64,000 nt of DNA from Caprella mutica (Eukaryota > Arthropoda > Malacostraca > Amphipoda > Caprellidae). The notes beneath the pieces were generated by a model. The model ran no database searches and was not told the origin of the DNA. It worked only from the letters and a program-made list of their open reading frames with translations. The translations under genes were made by a program, and so were the position numbers. Location of the stretch: contig CANNZV010000267.1 of assembly GCA_947561585.1 (NCBI GenBank), forward strand, positions 62,001 to 126,000, in the 5' to 3' direction. The first letter of the stretch is position 1. Each line of letters starts with the position of its first letter. Below are positions 8,128 through 18,078 of this stretch, piece after piece.

Positions 8128-8820
8128 TTAAGTCTTCTTCATCTCCAACAGCGTATTTCTATCTACTATATGCTTGCCTTCAAACTTTTTTACATTGTAT
8201 ATGAAGCCCTGTGCTTTTGCAAAGTTATGATGCCAAGCTACTCGTTTTTCGGTGAGAAATTGGTCGGCATCGCCATATACCCAAGTACATTTTTTGTCTA
8301 GCAAATAATCATGAAAAGGGGCGTATTGCAAATCATCGGGCAATAGTCCTGCCCATAAGATAAGACGGTGAAAATGTGGCTTTTCTTGTAATATCCAGCG
8401 TATTTGAGTAGCTACGCCTTGCGAAAAACCAAAGAGGATAACTTCTATATCTTCAGGCAGTTGTGCCATAAAATGCGTGTAAAGTGTCTGCAAATAATTA
8501 GTATAATCAGCGATTTCATCCAAGCGATCACCACTTGTCATCCATGAGGCTACAATATCGCCAGTAAAGCCGCCCCAATAGAAACGCGATAAGGCCTCTG
8601 GAGCTAAAATGAAGGTTTCATCGTCGGACAAAACATCAAATTTTTGGATGAAACGCTCGGCTGCCTGACCATAGCCATGGGCACATAGCCAGAATTGTTT
8701 GGTCTTTGGGGAAGGCGAACCCAAAGTATAATAGTGGGCAGTACGTGGTACTGAAATTTTATGTGCATGACTTTTTTGCATGTCGTGAAGGTCGGTTTTT
8801 TGTTTTAAAAAACGATACAA
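8128..8820 (-). CDS. Alpha/beta-hydrolase (phospholipase/carboxylesterase type)
   Basis: A 230-residue alpha/beta-hydrolase. The oxyanion region reads LCAHGYGQ, the nucleophile elbow is GFSQG (GxSxG) near residue 122, an acid is available in VYGDADQF, and a histidine is available in EGKHIVD near the C-terminus. The arrangement matches the small carboxylesterase/lysophospholipase family, with no signal peptide, so a cytoplasmic esterase of unknown substrate. The true start may be the ATG giving MQKSHAHK (around 8781), since the first 13 residues are poorly conserved in character. Convergent with thyA. Confidence 0.8.
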   Translation of the reverse strand: MYRFLKQKTDLHDMQKSHAHKISVPRTAHYYTLGSPSPKTKQFWLCAHGYGQAAERFIQKFDVLSDDETFILAPEALSRFYWGGFTGDIVASWMTSGDRLDEIADYTNYLQTLYTHFMAQLPEDIEVILFGFSQGVATQIRWILQEKPHFHRLILWAGLLPDDLQYAPFHDYLLDKKCTWVYGDADQFLTEKRVAWHHNFAKAQGFIYNVKKFEGKHIVDRNTLLEMKKT

Positions 8821-9246
8821 AATAAAAAATTAGATGAAAAAACGCTAATCATAAGAGTGAAATATAACAAACATAGTGTAATTATCTATTATGAATAAGA
8901 ACTTGATAATCAAATGTTAAATTAGAAATCTGGACAATGTGATTGAAAATTAAGTTACCCTCTTTTTTGATTTCAAAATATTATTTGGCGAACAAAAGGT
9001 GCCTTGGCAACATTTTGGCTGTAACATTTATGAAAACCGATTAAAAAAATGAATGTTTAGAAAAAGAGACTCTATTTAAGTACCCGGACATATTTATTCG
9101 TCCAAAGTCTAATAGTTCTATAAACCGCTAATAAATGTGTCTGACTACTTAGAAACGCAAGATTAAATGCGTTTTTGCTTAAAGCCCTAAATTTGGAAAT
9201 ATAGAAGGTTGCCCTTTTATAAACTACTCACGAAAAAGAACCACTC
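8821..9246. other. AT-rich intergenic region holding a short palindromic element
   Basis: 426 bp without a convincing ORF, between divergent genes. The only structure recognised is the palindrome at 9076-9152, annotated separately. Confidence 0.5.
9076..9152. repeat. 77-bp palindromic element, deletion derivative of the 165-bp family
   Basis: Ends TTAAGTACCCGGACATATTT and AAATGTGTCTGACTACTTAG are imperfect inverted repeats of each other. Both ends match those of the element at 35695-35860, but the central core is missing, so this looks like an internally deleted copy. Confidence 0.75.
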
Positions 9247-9750
9247 ATGAAAATTTTCCTAATTTTAACTTCTCTATTCGGATTTTTCGCTCCGACAACT
9301 GCACCAACAAATACGGCTACTTACAACGATATTACTGCGCATTGCAATGCGGAACTCGACTATTGTCTTAGCTATCCAAAAGACGTTTTTGTCAAGAAGG
9401 GAAAGCTTTATACGGACAGTTTTCTGGTCTTGACTTCTTCCAATGAAGATGCTCATCTATTACTTAGCCATCATGAAAATGAGTTAGAAATGAAATTGAT
9501 GGGAGTTGCTCAAAAAGTATTTAGTGCTTATGAACAAAATCAACGTAATTGTAAGCAATTGAGTTTACAAAGAAAAAGTGCTAACAATATTGCTGCGGAA
9601 TATCAACTCGAATATGAATGGCATTATATTGAAATTTTACTGACTGAAAAAGGCTATTTGACTTTGCAATTGACGATGCCAACACAAGCTACGGATTGTG
9701 ACTTTAAAGAGGTGATAGAAAAGACAGAATTACAACCATTTCGGGTTTAA
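9247..9750 (+). CDS. Small secreted protein of unknown function
   Basis: A 167-residue protein with an N-terminal signal peptide (MKIFLILTSLFGFFAPTTA). The mature part has four cysteines (in AHCNAE, DYCLSY, RNCKQ and TDCDF), which suggests two disulfides in the periplasm or outside. No domain was recognised. It has no T9SS tail. It lies alone, convergent with the giant protease/adhesin gene; a repeat begins 8 nt after its stop. Confidence 0.65.
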   Translation: MKIFLILTSLFGFFAPTTAPTNTATYNDITAHCNAELDYCLSYPKDVFVKKGKLYTDSFLVLTSSNEDAHLLLSHHENELEMKLMGVAQKVFSAYEQNQRNCKQLSLQRKSANNIAAEYQLEYEWHYIEILLTEKGYLTLQLTMPTQATDCDFKEVIEKTELQPFRV

Positions 9751-9757
9751 TATTGTG

Positions 9758-9794
9758 TAAGTGAAAAGAACTAAATAATTTATACCATTATGCT
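9758..9794. repeat. 37-bp repeat shared with the palindrome upstream of the second giant gene
   Basis: The stretch beginning TAAGTGAAAAGAACTAAATA is repeated, in reverse orientation, at about 33668-33704. There it is one half of a palindrome; here only that half is present. Confidence 0.65.
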
Positions 9795-9814
9795 AGCTTT
9801 TTTTCTGCAAACTC

Positions 9815-9860
9815 CCTAAGTAACTTGACTGATTACTTAGTAGTCAATCAAGTTACGTAT
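9815..9860. repeat. Fused ends of a palindromic element
   Basis: GTAACTTGACTGATTACTTA is followed at once by its near-complement CTTAGTAGTCAATCAAGTTAC (9836-9856). These match the two ends of the element at 60115-60280 (TTAACTTGACTGACTAC and its complement), joined tail to tail with nothing between them. Confidence 0.65.
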
Positions 9861-9873
9861 TGTAAAGAACAAA

Positions 9874-9905
9874 AAAGGCTTACATCTAAGCAGATGTAAG
9901 CCTTT
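9874..9905 (-). terminator. Terminator of the giant protease/adhesin gene
   Basis: AAAGGCTTACATCT (9874-9887) pairs perfectly with AGATGTAAGCCTTT (9892-9905) around a 4-nt loop. On the minus strand it is followed by a T tract, 24 nt after the stop of the 2611-residue gene. Confidence 0.85.
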
Positions 9906-9929
9906 ATATATACAATTGAATGTTGTTAA

Positions 9930-12900
9930 TTATCTGAAAATCAGTAGTTTATGACGAATAATCATATCTTTATTTTGCAATGCAACTTCGTACATACCTG
10001 CCGCTAATTCCGGTAAATGTATTGTTTGTTGGGTTGGATTTCCTAATGGTAATGCACCTTCGTAATGCGTTCTTCCCATCACGTCAAACAAAATAACCTG
10101 CCATTCGCCAGCTAATTCTGTCTCCAACGCGATGGTAAATACACCTGTATTTGGATTTGGATAAAGCGCAAAATTAACGGCATCTGTAAGGTCTTCTAGA
10201 CCTGTTTCTTTGACAATTTCAAAGGTCGAAGCCGAACAGCCATTTGCGTCTAAAACAGTAATCGTATATTCTCCTTCTGGTAAATTTTCAAACACATTGC
10301 TAGTCTGATATGCACCGCCATTTAAGCTGTATTCGTAGCCCGGAACACCGCCTGCTGCTGTGACCGTAATCGTATTATCTACTGCTAATGAGCTAATAGA
10401 TAGCATTTCTGGATTAGTCAAAACGACTGGATTTGCTTCTACACTAAAGCCATTTGCATCAATAACCGTAATGATATAAGTGCCTGCTGACAAGCCACTA
10501 AAGACATTGCTGTTTTGGAAATTAATGCCATTCAAACTGTATTGGTAAGGGGCAACTCCGCCACTTATGCCTGCGCTAATGACCCCATTATTACTATTGT
10601 GACAAGTAATCGGACTTTCGAGTAAACCGCTGACAGCTAAGGTGTTAACAAAGATTTCGACAAAAGTAACGAAAGTACAAGCGTTAGCATCGATCACCGT
10701 TATTTCGTAGTCGCCATTCGCTAAATCATTGAATTCATTACTATCTTGAAATGCGCCGCCATTGATATTGTATTGATAGTTTGGTGTGCCGCCAGTCATA
10801 TTTACAGTGACATTATTACCGTTTATATCCGTAGCACCTTGTAGCGCGTCAGGATTGATAATGATGACGGTATTCGTCTGAACACTATTGCCATTAGCAT
10901 CCAAAACGGTGACTGTATATGCACCTGCGCTTAGCCCGTTAAAAGTGTTATTTGCTTGATAATTTTCGCCATCGATACTGTACTGCAAGGGTTCATTTCC
11001 GCCTGTAGCTGCTACTGAAATTTGACCATCATTGGTATTATTACATGAAATATTTTGTACTAAAGTCGCTTGCGCTGTCATATCGATTTGATTGACAGCA
11101 ACTGTTGTTGTCGTCAAACAGCCATTTATATCCATAACAGTTACCGTGTATTCGCCATTTTCTAGGTCTTCAAAAACGTTTTCTTCTTGAAAATTCACAC
11201 CGTCAATACTGTACGTATAATCCGGCGTGCTGCCACTGGCATTTACTGTAATTATATTACCTACTACATTGGCATTTGCTTCAAATACAGGTGGTTCTAT
11301 GATGACTACTGTATTTGTTATCGTTTCAAAACCTTCTCCATCTACGACTAAAATACTGTATGTTCCTGCTGTTAAAATTTGGAAATTTCCATTATTTTGG
11401 AAAGTTAGACCACCATCAATACTAAATTGTGTAGGCGGCGTGGCATTGAATACGCTTACAATGATTTGCCCATTATTGCCACCATGACAAAGTACGTGAT
11501 GAATAACAGAGGCTTGTGCAGAGAGGTTATTTTCAGAAATCGTAATCGTTTCTGTTGTTACACAACCATTGTCGTCGCGCACGCTGATTTGGTAGGTACC
11601 ATTGTCCAAATTATCAAATACATTATTGCCTTGATATGGCCCGCCATTGATGCTAAAAGTATAGTCAATGATGCCTCCAGAAGCTTGCGCGGTAATCGTG
11701 TTTCCATTTGCAAATAGCTGTAAACCAAGTACTTGTGGTTCATTGACGGTCAAGGTGTTCGTCGTTAAGGTGAAGCCTTCTGCATCGCTTACTTCCACTT
11801 CATAATCGCCTGGTGTAAGGTTATTAAAGACATTTTCCGTTTGTGCTGTGCCACCATTTAAGCTATACATAAATGGTGCAGTTCCTCCCGAAATAGAAAC
11901 AAATACTTGCCCATCATTTTCACCAAAACACGAAATATTCAAGATGCTAATGACGCTAAATGCCATTGTATTTTCAGCAATTGTCGCTGTAGTAGTGATG
12001 ATACAGTTATTATTATCTTGTACAAAAATGGTATAAGTACCGTTTTCTAAGTCAGAAAAGACATTCGAAATTTGATAATCAATACCATCTAAAGAGTATA
12101 ATAAATCGCCTAATCCGCCCGTCGCGCTGACGGTGATTTCGTCTGCACTGACCATTGCCGTTGCGCTAATCGCCTCAGGATTAGAAATAGTAATCGTATT
12201 TGTCATTTGCGTAAAGCCCTCATTATCAATGACTTCTACGCTATAATCGCCTGCGGCTAAATTGTCGAAGGTGTTGTCATTTTGAAATGCGCCACCGTTT
12301 AGACTGTATTGATAATTTGGCGTGCCGCCGGAAACATTGACGGTCAAACTGCCATCGTCGAAACCGCTACAAGAAATATCATTTACAGTATTGATACTGA
12401 CGGATAAATTATTGACCGCCACGGTTGCTTCTATGGTTTTAATACAAGCGTTTTCATCTTGTATAGAAATGGTGTAAGTGCCATTGGCTAAGCCGCTAAA
12501 AGTTGGACTATTTTGGAAATTATTTCCATCAATACTATAGGTTAAATTGCCAGTTCCGCCGTCTGCTGTGACGGTGATTTCGTCGTTTATCACATTGGCA
12601 TTCGCTGTAATCGCCTCAGGATTAGAAATAGTAATCGTATTTGTCATTTGCGTAAAGCCCTCATTATCAATGACTTCTACGCTATAATCGCCTGCGGCTA
12701 AATTGTCGAAGGTATTGTCATTTTGAAATGCGCCACCGTTTAGACTGTATTGATAATTTGGCGTGCCGCCGGAAACATTGACGGTCAAACTGCCATCGTC
12801 GAAACCGCTACAAGAAATATCATTTACAGTATTGATACTGACGGATAAATTATTGACCGCCACGGTTGCTTCTATGGTTTGAATACAAGCGTTTTCATCT

Positions 12901-15900
12901 TGTATAGAAATGGTGTAAGTGCCATTGGCTAAGCCGCTAAAAGTTGGACTATTTTGGAAATTATTTCCATCAATACTATAGGTTAAATTGCCAGTTCCGC
13001 CGTCTGCTGTGACGGTAATTTCGTCGTTTATCACATTGGCATTCGCTGTAATCGCCTCAGGATTAGAAATAGTAATCGTATTTGTCATTTGCGTAAAGCC
13101 CTCATTATCAATGACTTCTACGCTATAATCGCCTGCGGCTAAATTGTCGAAGGTGTTGTCATTTTGAAATGCGCCACCGTTTAGACTGTATTGATAATTT
13201 GGCGTGCCGCCGGAAACATTGACGGTCAAACTGCCATCGTCGAAACCGCTACAAGAAATATCATTTACAGTATTGATACTGACGGATAAATTATTGACCG
13301 CCACGGTTGCTTCTATGGTTTGAATACAAGCGTTTTCATCTTGTATAGAAATGGTGTAAGTGCCATTGGCTAAGCCGCTAAAAGTTGGACTATTTTGGAA
13401 ATTATTTCCATCAATACTATAGGTTAAATTGCCAGTTCCGCCGTCTGCTGTGACGGTAATTTCGTCGTTTATCACATTGGCATTCGCTGTAATCGCTTCA
13501 GGATTAGAAATAGTAATCGTATTTGTCATTTGCGTAAAGCCTTCATTATCAATGACTTCTACGCTATAATCGCCTGCGGCTAAATTGTCGAAGGTGTTGT
13601 CATTTTGAAATGCGCCACCGTTTAGACTGTATTGATAATTTGGCGTGCCGCCGGAAACATTGACGGTCAAACTGCCATCGTCGAAACCGCTACAAGAAAT
13701 ATCATTTACAGTATTGATACTGACGGATAAATTATTGACCGCCACGGTTGCTTCTATGGTTTGAATACAAGCGTTTTCATCTTGTATAGAAATGGTGTAA
13801 GTGCCATTGGCTAAGCCGCTAAAAGTTGGACTATTTTGGAAATTATTTCCATCAATACTATAGGTTAAATTGCCAGTTCCGCCGTCTGCTGTGACGGTGA
13901 TTTCGTCGTTTATCACATTGGCATTCGCTGTAATCGCCTCAGGATTAGAAATAGTAATCGTATTTGTCATTTGCGTAAAGCCCTCATTATCAATGACTTC
14001 TACGCTATAATCGCCTGCGACTAAATTGTCGAAGGTGTTGTCATTTTGAAATGCGCCACCGTTTAGACTGTATTGATAATTTGGCGTGCCGCCGGAAACA
14101 TTGACGGTCAAACTGCCATCGTCGAAACCGCTACAAGAAATATCATTTACAGTATTGATACTGACGGATAAATTATTGACCGCCACGGTTGCTTCTATGG
14201 TTTGAATACAAGCGTTTTCATCTTGTATAGAAATGGTGTAAGTGCCATTGGCTAAGCCGCTAAAAGTTGGACTATTTTGGAAATTATTTCCATCAATACT
14301 ATAGGTTAAATTGCCAGTTCCGCCGTCTGCTGTGACGGTAATTTCGTCGTTTATCACATTGGCATTCGCTGTAATCGCTTCAGGATTAGAAATAGTAATC
14401 GTATTTGTCATTTGCGTAAAGCCTTCATTATCAATGACTTCTACGCTATAATCGCCTGCGGCTAAATTGTCGAAGGTGTTGTCATTTTGAAATGCGCCAC
14501 CGTTTAGACTGTATTGATAATTTGGCGTGCCGCCGGAAACATTGACGGTCAAACTGCCATCGTCGAAACCGCTACAAGAAATATCATTTATAACCGAAGC
14601 ACTGACCACTAAGGAGTTGAAAGCGACGGTCACTTCAGCTGTTCCTTCACAGCCATTCGCATCTAAAACGGTGACGGTGTAAGTGCCATTTGCTACACCA
14701 AAAAAGGTATTGCTAGCTTGAAAATTGACGCCATCAATGCTATAGGTATAGCCGGGAGTACCGCCTTCGGCAAAGATATTAATTTCGTCATCAATTGCGA
14801 AAGCATCGGGTAAAACGGGGTCAGGTTCACCAATAATAACGCTATTGGCCGTAGTCTGTGTGCCTTGCGAGTCTTGCACGGTGACGGTGTAAGTTCCTGC
14901 GCCTAAGCCCGTAAATGTGCCGCTATTTTGGAAGCCGCCACCAATACTATATTGATAAGGGGCAATGCCGCCTGCGCCCGAAGCGGTCAAACTTCCGGTC
15001 TGATTACCGAAGCAATCGGCATCGCTAGTGGCATTGGCATTTGCTGTTAAAATTTCTACAATAATGTCAATATTGAACACATTATTCGTCACACTTCCGC
15101 CGCCGCTATTGGTGACATCAAAAGTGAAACTATCGCTCAAATTCATGTTGCCGTTATGCATATACGTCACCAATCCTGAATCAATATCAGCTTGTGTAAA
15201 CATGGCGCCAATACCCAAAGGAGAACCGTTCAGGAAGACCGTTCCGTTTTGTGGAAGCGAGGTGATGATATATACAATTTGGTTGGTCGAACTGCTGGCA
15301 TCATTCGTTTGTAAATGCGCATTGTCAATCGTATTAGATTGATTATGAGGGACTTGTAAAATATTGTTGACGATTAAATTAGGAGGTGCAACGGCTGGGA
15401 CGTAGCAAATTTGTAAGTCCCAATTGTCCAAAGTTCCACCATCTTGATTTTCTAAATCATTGATAGTTAAGGTCCAATCTCCTTGCGCACTTTGTCCATC
15501 AAAATCGCCTAAATTACCATCTGGTTGATAATTACCCCCATCAATAGGTGGGCAAGGAATATCAGCATGTGCGACATTTGCTTCATCATCAAAACTGACA
15601 TTGACATTGTCTTCTGAACCACAAATAGCATCCATCAAAGTGACTGTTGTGCCAGTCGGTGAAGTAAGCGTAATTTGTAAATCGGCTACCCAAGTATGTG
15701 TGATTTGTAAGCTACTGACATTCAAATCGGATATGGTTAAATCGTCTGGAATATTGAGGGTAGAAGTAATGGTAGGTGTGCCGCTATCGCTAATGGCGAC
15801 AGGCACATTGGGCGAAGCAAAAGCACTACATTGGATGTTTTCGGTGGTAAATGACCAAGTGCTACTATAATTACTCGTACCGCAATCATTGCTGCCGCGC

Positions 15901-17765
15901 ACTCGCCAATAGTAGGTCGTTAAGGGAGTAGTTGCCATGCTTGCGGTGTAACTATTGCCTGATACCGTCGCCGTTTCGATGATGTTGGAAAAGTTAGAAG
16001 TCGTTGAAATTTCGACTAAATAATTTACACCTGTTGTGCCATTCCAAGTTAAAGTTGTCGGGACAGTCGAGTTAGTTTGTCCATTATTAGGGGAAGTATT
16101 GTTTGGTGTGGTCGGGAATGCATTGATGGTGATTGTCAAAGCATCGTTTGAATTATTCGCACCATCTGTACCGATAACATTAAAATTATATGTGCCAGGG
16201 GTAGCTGAGCCAGTGCCTGTAATGGTAAGCGTGACATTCGAGCCAGGAGCGGCAGCGCTTGTACTAAAGTTGCCACTCAAACCTGCTGGTAAATTTTGTA
16301 GCGAAAGACTGACCGTATTTGTGAAATTAGAGCTAACCGCTAAAGAATAGGTCACGCTACTAGGTGCACAAATTTGCATAAAAGAAGGATTACCGACGAC
16401 AGAGAAACTACATGCCGAAGCATAGCGACCATCTACGACTTGTACGCCAGTATTGTTCGGGTCTAACCAATCTCTTACCCGTGTAGCAGCCGTGCCATCG
16501 CCCTCCCAAGAGCGCGCCAGTGCGCCATACCAATCGCTTGAATTATTGCCACAAGCCGCGCCACCACCGTGTAATTGTCCGATAACACGCTCACTTTGGT
16601 CGAATATAGGGGAGCCAGAAGAACCCGGCTCCGTTGTGCCCGTATCCCAATCTACGACACGTACGTGGGTATAATTGGTGGAAGGGGTATTGCCAAAACC
16701 ATTGGTGAACATTAAAGCGTCGTCTTCAAAACTGATGCGCTTTTCGTCGGTATTGGGGTGATGTACTCCAATGGCACTTGATACTGCCGCTGCCGTTGCA
16801 TCAAAACCTGCAAAATAGGCATTTGCCGTCGGCGAAACTTCATCATCTAGTTCTACAATGGCGAAGTCCGAAGTGCCAGATGCTGCACGAAAAATCGAGC
16901 CAGTATTAAAATCATTTAGTAGGCCATCGCCAGCATTTCCGCTGGCGGCAGAGTTGGGCTGACGGCAGAAACTATTTTGAAAATTCCAGTAGGTAACTAA
17001 GGAAGGGGCATTGCCAGCATTGATGCCACAGTGATTTGCGGTCATGAAAAGTGGCGTACAATCTTGTTCGACATTATTAATCAAAAAACCTGTACAGAAA
17101 GTGCCACCGCCTGTTGAAATCACGGCTACAGACTGGATAATATCGCGGTGTGGGTCAACAATTCCCCAACCGTCAGCGGCATCACATATCACATCTAGAT
17201 TACAAGAACCAGACATGACCAATGCACCAAAATCTTGGAAACCGTGATTAATACTGCTTAACTTTAATTGCAAATTAGCCACTTCTTCGGCAGGTATTTG
17301 TACTTCTATGACTACTTGGTCGCCCTGCGAAATCGGTGTCCATAACTCTTCGTGTTCTTCATTGTCTGCTGGTGTGAATGGGCCTTTAATTTCTTGATAA
17401 TCAGGTGTGTAGATAAATAATTTACCACGATTGGGCATGATGTACTTCGTGAAACCAAAGTTCAAATTTTTAGCTGTAGGCGAATTAATCCGCAAACGCC
17501 AAACGAGCAAACCATCATCGGTGCTTTCCCAGATGCCATGCGTTTCGGGTGTAATTTCAACGGCTCGTACTTCCGCAAAACGTGGCGCATTTTCATAACC
17601 ACGTCGAGCTTCTTCTTCGGCTAATAGCTGCGCATTGTTAAGAGGCGGCAAGCTATACTCTGGTACGTTTTTGAGAGAAGTAAGATGTGGAGTTAATTGA
17701 TTTTGTTGTGCCCAAAATGTATGTGATAATAGGCAAAAAGCGATGAATAGGTAAACTCTTTTCAT
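9930..17765 (-). CDS. Giant T9SS-secreted trypsin-fold protease/adhesin with SprB repeats
   Basis: A 2611-residue protein with a signal peptide (cleavage after FWAQ). Residues about 190-450 form a trypsin-fold serine protease like lysyl endopeptidase: His in MTANHCGIN (about 245), Asp in DFAIVELDD (about 300), Ser in GSSGSPIFD (about 383). A region of Ig/fibronectin-like type follows, then a proprotein-convertase P-domain (about 650-790), a cadherin/CSPG-like segment, and about 22 SprB-type repeats. The repeats alternate between a longer form with an early Cys and a shorter form ending in a Gly-Cys. The last 75 or so residues are a T9SS type A sorting domain (LYPNPNTGVFTI to KLLIFR). Expected at the cell surface or in the medium. 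Five to six internal units are nearly identical at DNA level. A protease joined to long SprB arrays is unusual. Confidence 0.9.
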   Translation of the reverse strand: MKRVYLFIAFCLLSHTFWAQQNQLTPHLTSLKNVPEYSLPPLNNAQLLAEEEARRGYENAPRFAEVRAVEITPETHGIWESTDDGLLVWRLRINSPTAKNLNFGFTKYIMPNRGKLFIYTPDYQEIKGPFTPADNEEHEELWTPISQGDQVVIEVQIPAEEVANLQLKLSSINHGFQDFGALVMSGSCNLDVICDAADGWGIVDPHRDIIQSVAVISTGGGTFCTGFLINNVEQDCTPLFMTANHCGINAGNAPSLVTYWNFQNSFCRQPNSAASGNAGDGLLNDFNTGSIFRAASGTSDFAIVELDDEVSPTANAYFAGFDATAAAVSSAIGVHHPNTDEKRISFEDDALMFTNGFGNTPSTNYTHVRVVDWDTGTTEPGSSGSPIFDQSERVIGQLHGGGAACGNNSSDWYGALARSWEGDGTAATRVRDWLDPNNTGVQVVDGRYASACSFSVVGNPSFMQICAPSSVTYSLAVSSNFTNTVSLSLQNLPAGLSGNFSTSAAAPGSNVTLTITGTGSATPGTYNFNVIGTDGANNSNDALTITINAFPTTPNNTSPNNGQTNSTVPTTLTWNGTTGVNYLVEISTTSNFSNIIETATVSGNSYTASMATTPLTTYYWRVRGSNDCGTSNYSSTWSFTTENIQCSAFASPNVPVAISDSGTPTITSTLNIPDDLTISDLNVSSLQITHTWVADLQITLTSPTGTTVTLMDAICGSEDNVNVSFDDEANVAHADIPCPPIDGGNYQPDGNLGDFDGQSAQGDWTLTINDLENQDGGTLDNWDLQICYVPAVAPPNLIVNNILQVPHNQSNTIDNAHLQTNDASSSTNQIVYIITSLPQNGTVFLNGSPLGIGAMFTQADIDSGLVTYMHNGNMNLSDSFTFDVTNSGGGSVTNNVFNIDIIVEILTANANATSDADCFGNQTGSLTASGAGGIAPYQYSIGGGFQNSGTFTGLGAGTYTVTVQDSQGTQTTANSVIIGEPDPVLPDAFAIDDEINIFAEGGTPGYTYSIDGVNFQASNTFFGVANGTYTVTVLDANGCEGTAEVTVAFNSLVVSASVINDISCSGFDDGSLTVNVSGGTPNYQYSLNGGAFQNDNTFDNLAAGDYSVEVIDNEGFTQMTNTITISNPEAITANANVINDEITVTADGGTGNLTYSIDGNNFQNSPTFSGLANGTYTISIQDENACIQTIEATVAVNNLSVSINTVNDISCSGFDDGSLTVNVSGGTPNYQYSLNGGAFQNDNTFDNLVAGDYSVEVIDNEGFTQMTNTITISNPEAITANANVINDEITVTADGGTGNLTYSIDGNNFQNSPTFSGLANGTYTISIQDENACIQTIEATVAVNNLSVSINTVNDISCSGFDDGSLTVNVSGGTPNYQYSLNGGAFQNDNTFDNLAAGDYSVEVIDNEGFTQMTNTITISNPEAITANANVINDEITVTADGGTGNLTYSIDGNNFQNSPTFSGLANGTYTISIQDENACIQTIEATVAVNNLSVSINTVNDISCSGFDDGSLTVNVSGGTPNYQYSLNGGAFQNDNTFDNLAAGDYSVEVIDNEGFTQMTNTITISNPEAITANANVINDEITVTADGGTGNLTYSIDGNNFQNSPTFSGLANGTYTISIQDENACIQTIEATVAVNNLSVSINTVNDISCSGFDDGSLTVNVSGGTPNYQYSLNGGAFQNDNTFDNLAAGDYSVEVIDNEGFTQMTNTITISNPEAITANANVINDEITVTADGGTGNLTYSIDGNNFQNSPTFSGLANGTYTISIQDENACIKTIEATVAVNNLSVSINTVNDISCSGFDDGSLTVNVSGGTPNYQYSLNGGAFQNDNTFDNLAAGDYSVEVIDNEGFTQMTNTITISNPEAISATAMVSADEITVSATGGLGDLLYSLDGIDYQISNVFSDLENGTYTIFVQDNNNCIITTTATIAENTMAFSVISILNISCFGENDGQVFVSISGGTAPFMYSLNGGTAQTENVFNNLTPGDYEVEVSDAEGFTLTTNTLTVNEPQVLGLQLFANGNTITAQASGGIIDYTFSINGGPYQGNNVFDNLDNGTYQISVRDDNGCVTTETITISENNLSAQASVIHHVLCHGGNNGQIIVSVFNATPPTQFSIDGGLTFQNNGNFQILTAGTYSILVVDGEGFETITNTVVIIEPPVFEANANVVGNIITVNASGSTPDYTYSIDGVNFQEENVFEDLENGEYTVTVMDINGCLTTTTVAVNQIDMTAQATLVQNISCNNTNDGQISVAATGGNEPLQYSIDGENYQANNTFNGLSAGAYTVTVLDANGNSVQTNTVIIINPDALQGATDINGNNVTVNMTGGTPNYQYNINGGAFQDSNEFNDLANGDYEITVIDANACTFVTFVEIFVNTLAVSGLLESPITCHNSNNGVISAGISGGVAPYQYSLNGINFQNSNVFSGLSAGTYIITVIDANGFSVEANPVVLTNPEMLSISSLAVDNTITVTAAGGVPGYEYSLNGGAYQTSNVFENLPEGEYTITVLDANGCSASTFEIVKETGLEDLTDAVNFALYPNPNTGVFTIALETELAGEWQVILFDVMGRTHYEGALPLGNPTQQTIHLPELAAGMYEVALQNKDMIIRHKLLIFR
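12181..14585 (-). repeat. 441-bp coding tandem array, about 5.5 copies
   Basis: A landmark (TTAGAAATAGTAATCG on the plus strand) recurs at 12181, 12622, 13063, 13504, 13945 and 14386, an exact 441-bp period (147 residues, two SprB repeats per unit). Units differ by only a few single bases. The fourth and sixth units share the variants CGCTTCAGG and CCTTCATT, suggesting duplication of a two-unit (882-bp) block. Confidence 0.95.
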
Positions 17766-18078
17766 AGTTCGTTTTTGTAAAATTGAAAACTGGAGTATGC
17801 AATATATATGGGGCTGTTTTAGCGAAATAATGCTAAAAACGGTGATTTACTATAATATTAAGGTGAATATTGGCGAGTCGAGTATTATACTTATATTTTA
17901 GGAAAGCTAAGGTAGATAAAAAAGTGGATTTAGTTCGTTTGCTGGATGACAAAGATGTGTTGGTCGGCAATTGGTCTGGAGAGTCGCAGTCAAAGTAGAT
18001 TGAAATTAAGATATATTCTATTTTTCTCAGTTGGAGAACTGGAAAAAAGACTGTATCTTTCGCTAAAATTTGGAAATT
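17766..18078. other. Intergenic region with a possible gene remnant
   Basis: Upstream region of the giant protease gene and of the divergent Uma2 gene. A short plus-strand open stretch from about 17870 to the TAG at 17996-17998 has protein-like composition (LVRLLDDKDVLVGN) but no matching start context and no recognised family; it may be the tail of a lost gene. TATCTTTC near 18053 is a possible Uma2 promoter box. Confidence 0.3.

Noticed and set aside
12181..14585. Could the regular repeats be a CRISPR array?
   Set aside because: Unit length is 441 bp, units are identical throughout with no variable spacers, and they code in frame for SprB repeats.
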